Assembly: GCA_004020365.1 (NCBI GenBank)
Contig: SAQR01000008.1
Coordinates: 85,782-149,781, forward strand
From: Mesorhizobium sp.
GTDB taxonomy: Bacteria > Pseudomonadota > Alphaproteobacteria > Rhizobiales > Rhizobiaceae
DNA: 64,000 bases
Direction: 5' to 3'
The notes under the pieces are model-generated. The model was given only the letters and a program-made list of their open reading frames with translations, searched no databases and was not told where the DNA came from. The position numbers and the translations under genes are program-made. Shown here piece after piece: positions 61,679 through 64,000 of this stretch; position 1 is the first letter of the stretch; each line of letters starts with the position of its first letter.

Positions 61679-62518
61679 AAACTTCCTCGCCGCATAAAGG
61701 CTCACCGCCGCGGCGTTCGATACGTTCAGCGAGCGGATGGCGCCGGGCATGTCGAGCCGGGCCAGCGTCGTCACCGTTTCACGCGTCTTCTGGCGCAGGC
61801 CTTTGCCCTCGGCGCCCAGCACCAGCGCGATCTTTTCTCCTGAAAAGCTCTTTTCGAGTTCCGCTGGTCCGTCGGAATCGAGGCCGATGGTCTGGAAACC
61901 GGCCTCGTGCAGCTGGCCGAGCGCGTCGGCGAGGTTCTTCACCTCGATCTGGTCGATATGCTCCAGCGCGCCGGAGGCCGATTTTGCCAGCACGCCGGAT
62001 TCATGCGGGCTGTGGCGCGCCGTGGTGATCAGCGCGCCGGCGCCGAAGGCGACCGCCGAGCGCAGGATCGCGCCGACATTGTGCGGGTCGGTGACCTGGT
62101 CGAGGACCAGCACCAGCGTTGTGCCGCCGAGCGCATCGAGCCGCTTCGGTTTCAGCGGCTCGGCTTCGATCAGCACGCCCTGATGCACGGCATCGGAGCC
62201 GGTGACCTTGTCGATATCCTTCGGCTCCACCATCTCTGTGGTGAAGGGCAGGGCGGCGAGGTCGGCGATTGCCAGCCGCTCGGCGGCGTTGCGCGTCACC
62301 AGCATCTTCTTGATCCGCCGGCGCGGATTGTCGAGTGCCGCTCGCACCGTGTGCAGGCCGTAAAGCCGCACCAGCCCGTCCGCTGGCGTCTCTCCTGGCG
62401 GCACCGGTTGGCGCGGCCTGAACGCCGGCGCGCCGCCGCTTTTCTCGTCGCGATGCGCGCGGCGCAGCTTGGCGTAGTGGGTGTCTTTTGGGGTCTTGGG
62501 CTTGTTATCGTTGCTCAT
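61661..62518 (-). CDS. rlmB: TrmH family RNA 2'-O-methyltransferase (RlmB type)
   Basis: 285 residues. N-terminal charged extension (KPKTPKDTHYAKLRRAHRDE), a substrate-binding domain ~50-130 (RLYGLHTVRAALDNPRR), then the SpoU/TrmH knot: LVLDQVTDPHNVGAILRSA, ALVLGAEGKGLRQKTRE and IRSLNVSNAAAVSLYAARK. Methylates a guanosine ribose in 23S rRNA (position 2251 in E. coli) if it is true RlmB; the exact site is inferred. The last residues (LASSE) are partly encoded by the heptamer array. Confidence 0.9.
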   Translation of the reverse strand: MSNDNKPKTPKDTHYAKLRRAHRDEKSGGAPAFRPRQPVPPGETPADGLVRLYGLHTVRAALDNPRRRIKKMLVTRNAAERLAIADLAALPFTTEMVEPKDIDKVTGSDAVHQGVLIEAEPLKPKRLDALGGTTLVLVLDQVTDPHNVGAILRSAVAFGAGALITTARHSPHESGVLAKSASGALEHIDQIEVKNLADALGQLHEAGFQTIGLDSDGPAELEKSFSGEKIALVLGAEGKGLRQKTRETVTTLARLDMPGAIRSLNVSNAAAVSLYAARKFLASSE

Positions 62519-62718
62519 GGCCGGTTCTATAGCGATGTCGTCTGCCTAAGGATACAGCCGCAAAACCATGCTCGTCGGGTCGTCAACAAATTCAGCGCCT
62601 TTTGCCGGGATGTTGCGGTTGACAGTTTTGGGCGCTGCCGCCATAAGGCGCTTCGCGAAGCGCTGCTCACGCGGTCGCGACGCATCGATGCCTCGTTGCA
62701 TGGCTCCGGCGGCAGACT

Positions 62719-62803
62719 GGAGAGGTGCCCGAGTGGTTAAAGGGGACGGACTGTAAATCCGTTGGCTATGCCTACGTTGGTTCAAATCCAACCCTCTCCA
62801 CCA
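62719..62803 (+). tRNA. tRNA-Tyr (anticodon GTA)
   Basis: GGAGAGG acceptor pairs with CCTCTCC, then A and CCA. Anticodon arm GGACTGTAAATCC holds GTA. Long variable arm (TTGGCTATGCCTACG) as in class II tRNAs, T arm GGTTCAAATCC. 85 bases, complete. Confidence 0.95.
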
Positions 62804-62873
62804 CTGCCGGCCCGGAAGCCCTGAAACGCAAGCATCGGACCGAAAAACGTATCGCGGTTTTCGGGCGAAATGC

Positions 62874-62947
62874 GCGGGTATAGCTCAGTGGTAGAGCAGC
62901 AGCCTTCCAAGCTGAATATGCGGGTTCGATTCCCGCTACCCGCTCCA
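62874..62947 (+). tRNA. tRNA-Gly (anticodon TCC)
   Basis: GCGGGTA acceptor pairs with TACCCGC, discriminator T and CCA. D arm TAGCTCAGTGGTAGAGC, anticodon loop CTTCCAA (TCC), T arm CGGGTTCGATTCCCG. 74 bases, 70 bases downstream of tRNA-Tyr, so probably the same transcript. Confidence 0.95.
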
Positions 62948-63063
62948 AGCATGCTGTTGAAGTCATCATCGAAAATAACTTCCTTGAAAATTGCGCCGTG
63001 TCACTGTCTGTGGCGGTTCTGTAGTGCCTGAGCGGCAATGCCGCCATCCACATCGCCAGGTAT

Positions 63064-63510
63064 TCAGTCGGCACTTCCGGTGACATGCTCTTCATACTGA
63101 GGCAGGTCGTCAGCGATCGTGAACCACTTCGCCTTGGAGCCGACAAAGATGTGCTGCGTCGCGCGGATGGTCGGCTCGTCGACGAGGGTTCCCATGGCGA
63201 CGTGCACGAAGGCGCCGTCGCGGACGACCGAATACAGCAATGAGCCGCAGGTCTTGCAATGCACGTCGTGGCCGGTCTCCTCGCCAAAGGTCAGGACGTT
63301 GTCCTCGCCGTTGGTCAGGCTCAGTCTCTCACGCTCGATGCCGGCAAACGGCTTGAAGGCCGAACCCGTGGTGCGCCGGCAGTTCGAGCAGTGGCAGTTG
63401 GCGGCGTAGATGAACTCGTCGGCCACCGCGTATTGCACGGCGCCGCACAGGCATTTTCCGGCAAGCATGCGGTTGCCGACGTTCTCCTGGCTTGTCACTA
63501 GTTTCTCCAT
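63064..63510 (-). CDS. GFA family protein
   Basis: 148 residues (the start may instead be the ATG 42 bases later). Zinc ligands C-x-C in GKCLCGAVQY, C-H-C-x-x-C in ANCHCSNCRRTTGSAF and C-x-x-C in VHCKTCGSLLYS. Same fold as the protein at 40,573, but a distinct, longer member with the usual GFA spacing. Substrate unknown. Confidence 0.9.
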   Translation of the reverse strand: MEKLVTSQENVGNRMLAGKCLCGAVQYAVADEFIYAANCHCSNCRRTTGSAFKPFAGIERERLSLTNGEDNVLTFGEETGHDVHCKTCGSLLYSVVRDGAFVHVAMGTLVDEPTIRATQHIFVGSKAKWFTIADDLPQYEEHVTGSAD

Positions 63511-63576
63511 TTTTTGCGGGCAGCGGCCAAGTTGAAATCTGTGGTGTAACCGTTGTTTTGGTCACCGCTGCCCAAA

Positions 63577-64000
63577 TTATGCGACGACGGTCAGCCGGCG
63601 CCGGCGCTCGTCGAGCGACACGATAGTCAGCCCGCTGGCCACCACCAACAGGATACCGCCGATCGCCAGCGCGTTCGGCAATTGCTGGAACACTACCAGG
63701 CCGGAAATGACCGCCCAGACGGTGAAGCAGTAGTAAAACGGCGCCACGATGCCGGTCGGCCCGGCGCGATAGGCCATGAAGATGAAGAAATGGCCGAAGA
63801 TCAGGAACAATCCGGCCCCGGCCATCAGCAGCAAATGATGCGTCTCGGGCGTCACCCAACGCTCAGACGTCAGATGCGCGACGCCTGATCCGACCAGCAC
63901 CACCACCACCGCGGAAATTGCGACGATCATGCCAGGCACGTCGGCGGTAACTCGCCGCCCGGCGAGATCGCGCGCGGCGGCGAACGCCGCGTTGCCGAGC
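63577..64000 (-). CDS. EamA-family (DMT) transporter, 5' end outside window
   Basis: The frame stays open to the window edge, giving 141 visible residues of the C-terminal half. At least four hydrophobic helices (VAISAVVVVLVGSGVAHL, LLLMAGAGLFLIFGHFFIFM, VAPFYYCFTVWAVISGLVVF, LAIGGILLVVASGLTIVSL). A-P-F-Y-Y and G-x-x-L-I-x-x-G are the pattern of the second EamA repeat. Substrate not predictable. Confidence 0.85.
   Translation of the reverse strand, partial: LGNAAFAAARDLAGRRVTADVPGMIVAISAVVVVLVGSGVAHLTSERWVTPETHHLLLMAGAGLFLIFGHFFIFMAYRAGPTGIVAPFYYCFTVWAVISGLVVFQQLPNALAIGGILLVVASGLTIVSLDERRRRLTVVA

Overview
The window reads as a chromosomal segment of an alphaproteobacterium of the order Rhizobiales, most likely Mesorhizobium or a close relative in the Phyllobacteriaceae. 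This is judged from protein flavour and layout, not from a database search. Coding sequence is GC-rich and dense. Several families are typical of the group: DUF1127, DUF3126, DUF2155, BA14K, PilZ, the bacterial transglutaminase-like cysteine peptidase, and a large RNase E with a charged insert. Short GC-rich palindromic elements recur between genes (near 2.9, 3.35, 16.15 and 60.5-60.67 kb). There is no sign of a plasmid backbone, phage or CRISPR array.

Layout. 0-6 kb: a broken alpha/beta hydrolase at the edge, a GNAT enzyme, an HD protein, cysE, DUF3126, a membrane-anchored unknown, a gamma-carbonic anhydrase-like protein, an ankyrin protein, DUF1127 and a remnant of an ABC exporter. 6.3-11 kb: a BTAD/TolB-like/TPR regulator and a 704-residue membrane coiled-coil protein with 49-residue repeats. 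11-16 kb: Gly-rich secreted protein, transglutaminase-like peptidase, PilZ, PAS, rhomboid and CBS proteins. 16-29.5 kb is core metabolism: gatB, phasin, panB-panC, NDUFA12-like, aat, accB-accC with aroQ, a DsbA-type thiol oxidoreductase, an M48 peptidase and an aminotransferase. 29.5-44.5 kb: glutaminase, RNase E, the cell-wall pair amidase and mrcA, prfB (expressed through a programmed frameshift), two Cys-rich or exported small proteins, an OmpA lipoprotein, a DEAD helicase and NAD kinase.

45.0-50.3 kb holds a five-gene operon: a spermidine/putrescine-type ABC importer (binding protein, two permeases, ATPase) ending in a metallo-beta-lactamase-fold hydrolase. It is transcribed away from a TetR regulator, with two AATTG-N3-CAATT palindromes between them. 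50.4-56 kb is an accessory stretch of small secreted or membrane proteins. It includes a tRNA-Thr whose 5' half and upstream flank are duplicated on the far side of an apparently foreign methyltransferase gene. 56.2-61.6 kb: a YbaK-type editing protein, then an IclR regulator divergent from gcl-hyi-garR, the glyoxylate to tartronate semialdehyde to glycerate route. 61.7-64 kb: rlmB-type methyltransferase, tRNA-Tyr, tRNA-Gly, a GFA protein and a truncated EamA transporter.

Most of the window is ordinary chromosome. The parts that merit a second look are the tRNA-Thr duplication with its methyltransferase cargo, the importer-hydrolase operon with its operator pair, the coiled-coil protein beside the BTAD/TolB regulator, the long inverted repeat inside the gcl operon, and several short tandem repeats that have entered coding sequence. 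I found no clear candidate for a wholly new defence or mobile system.
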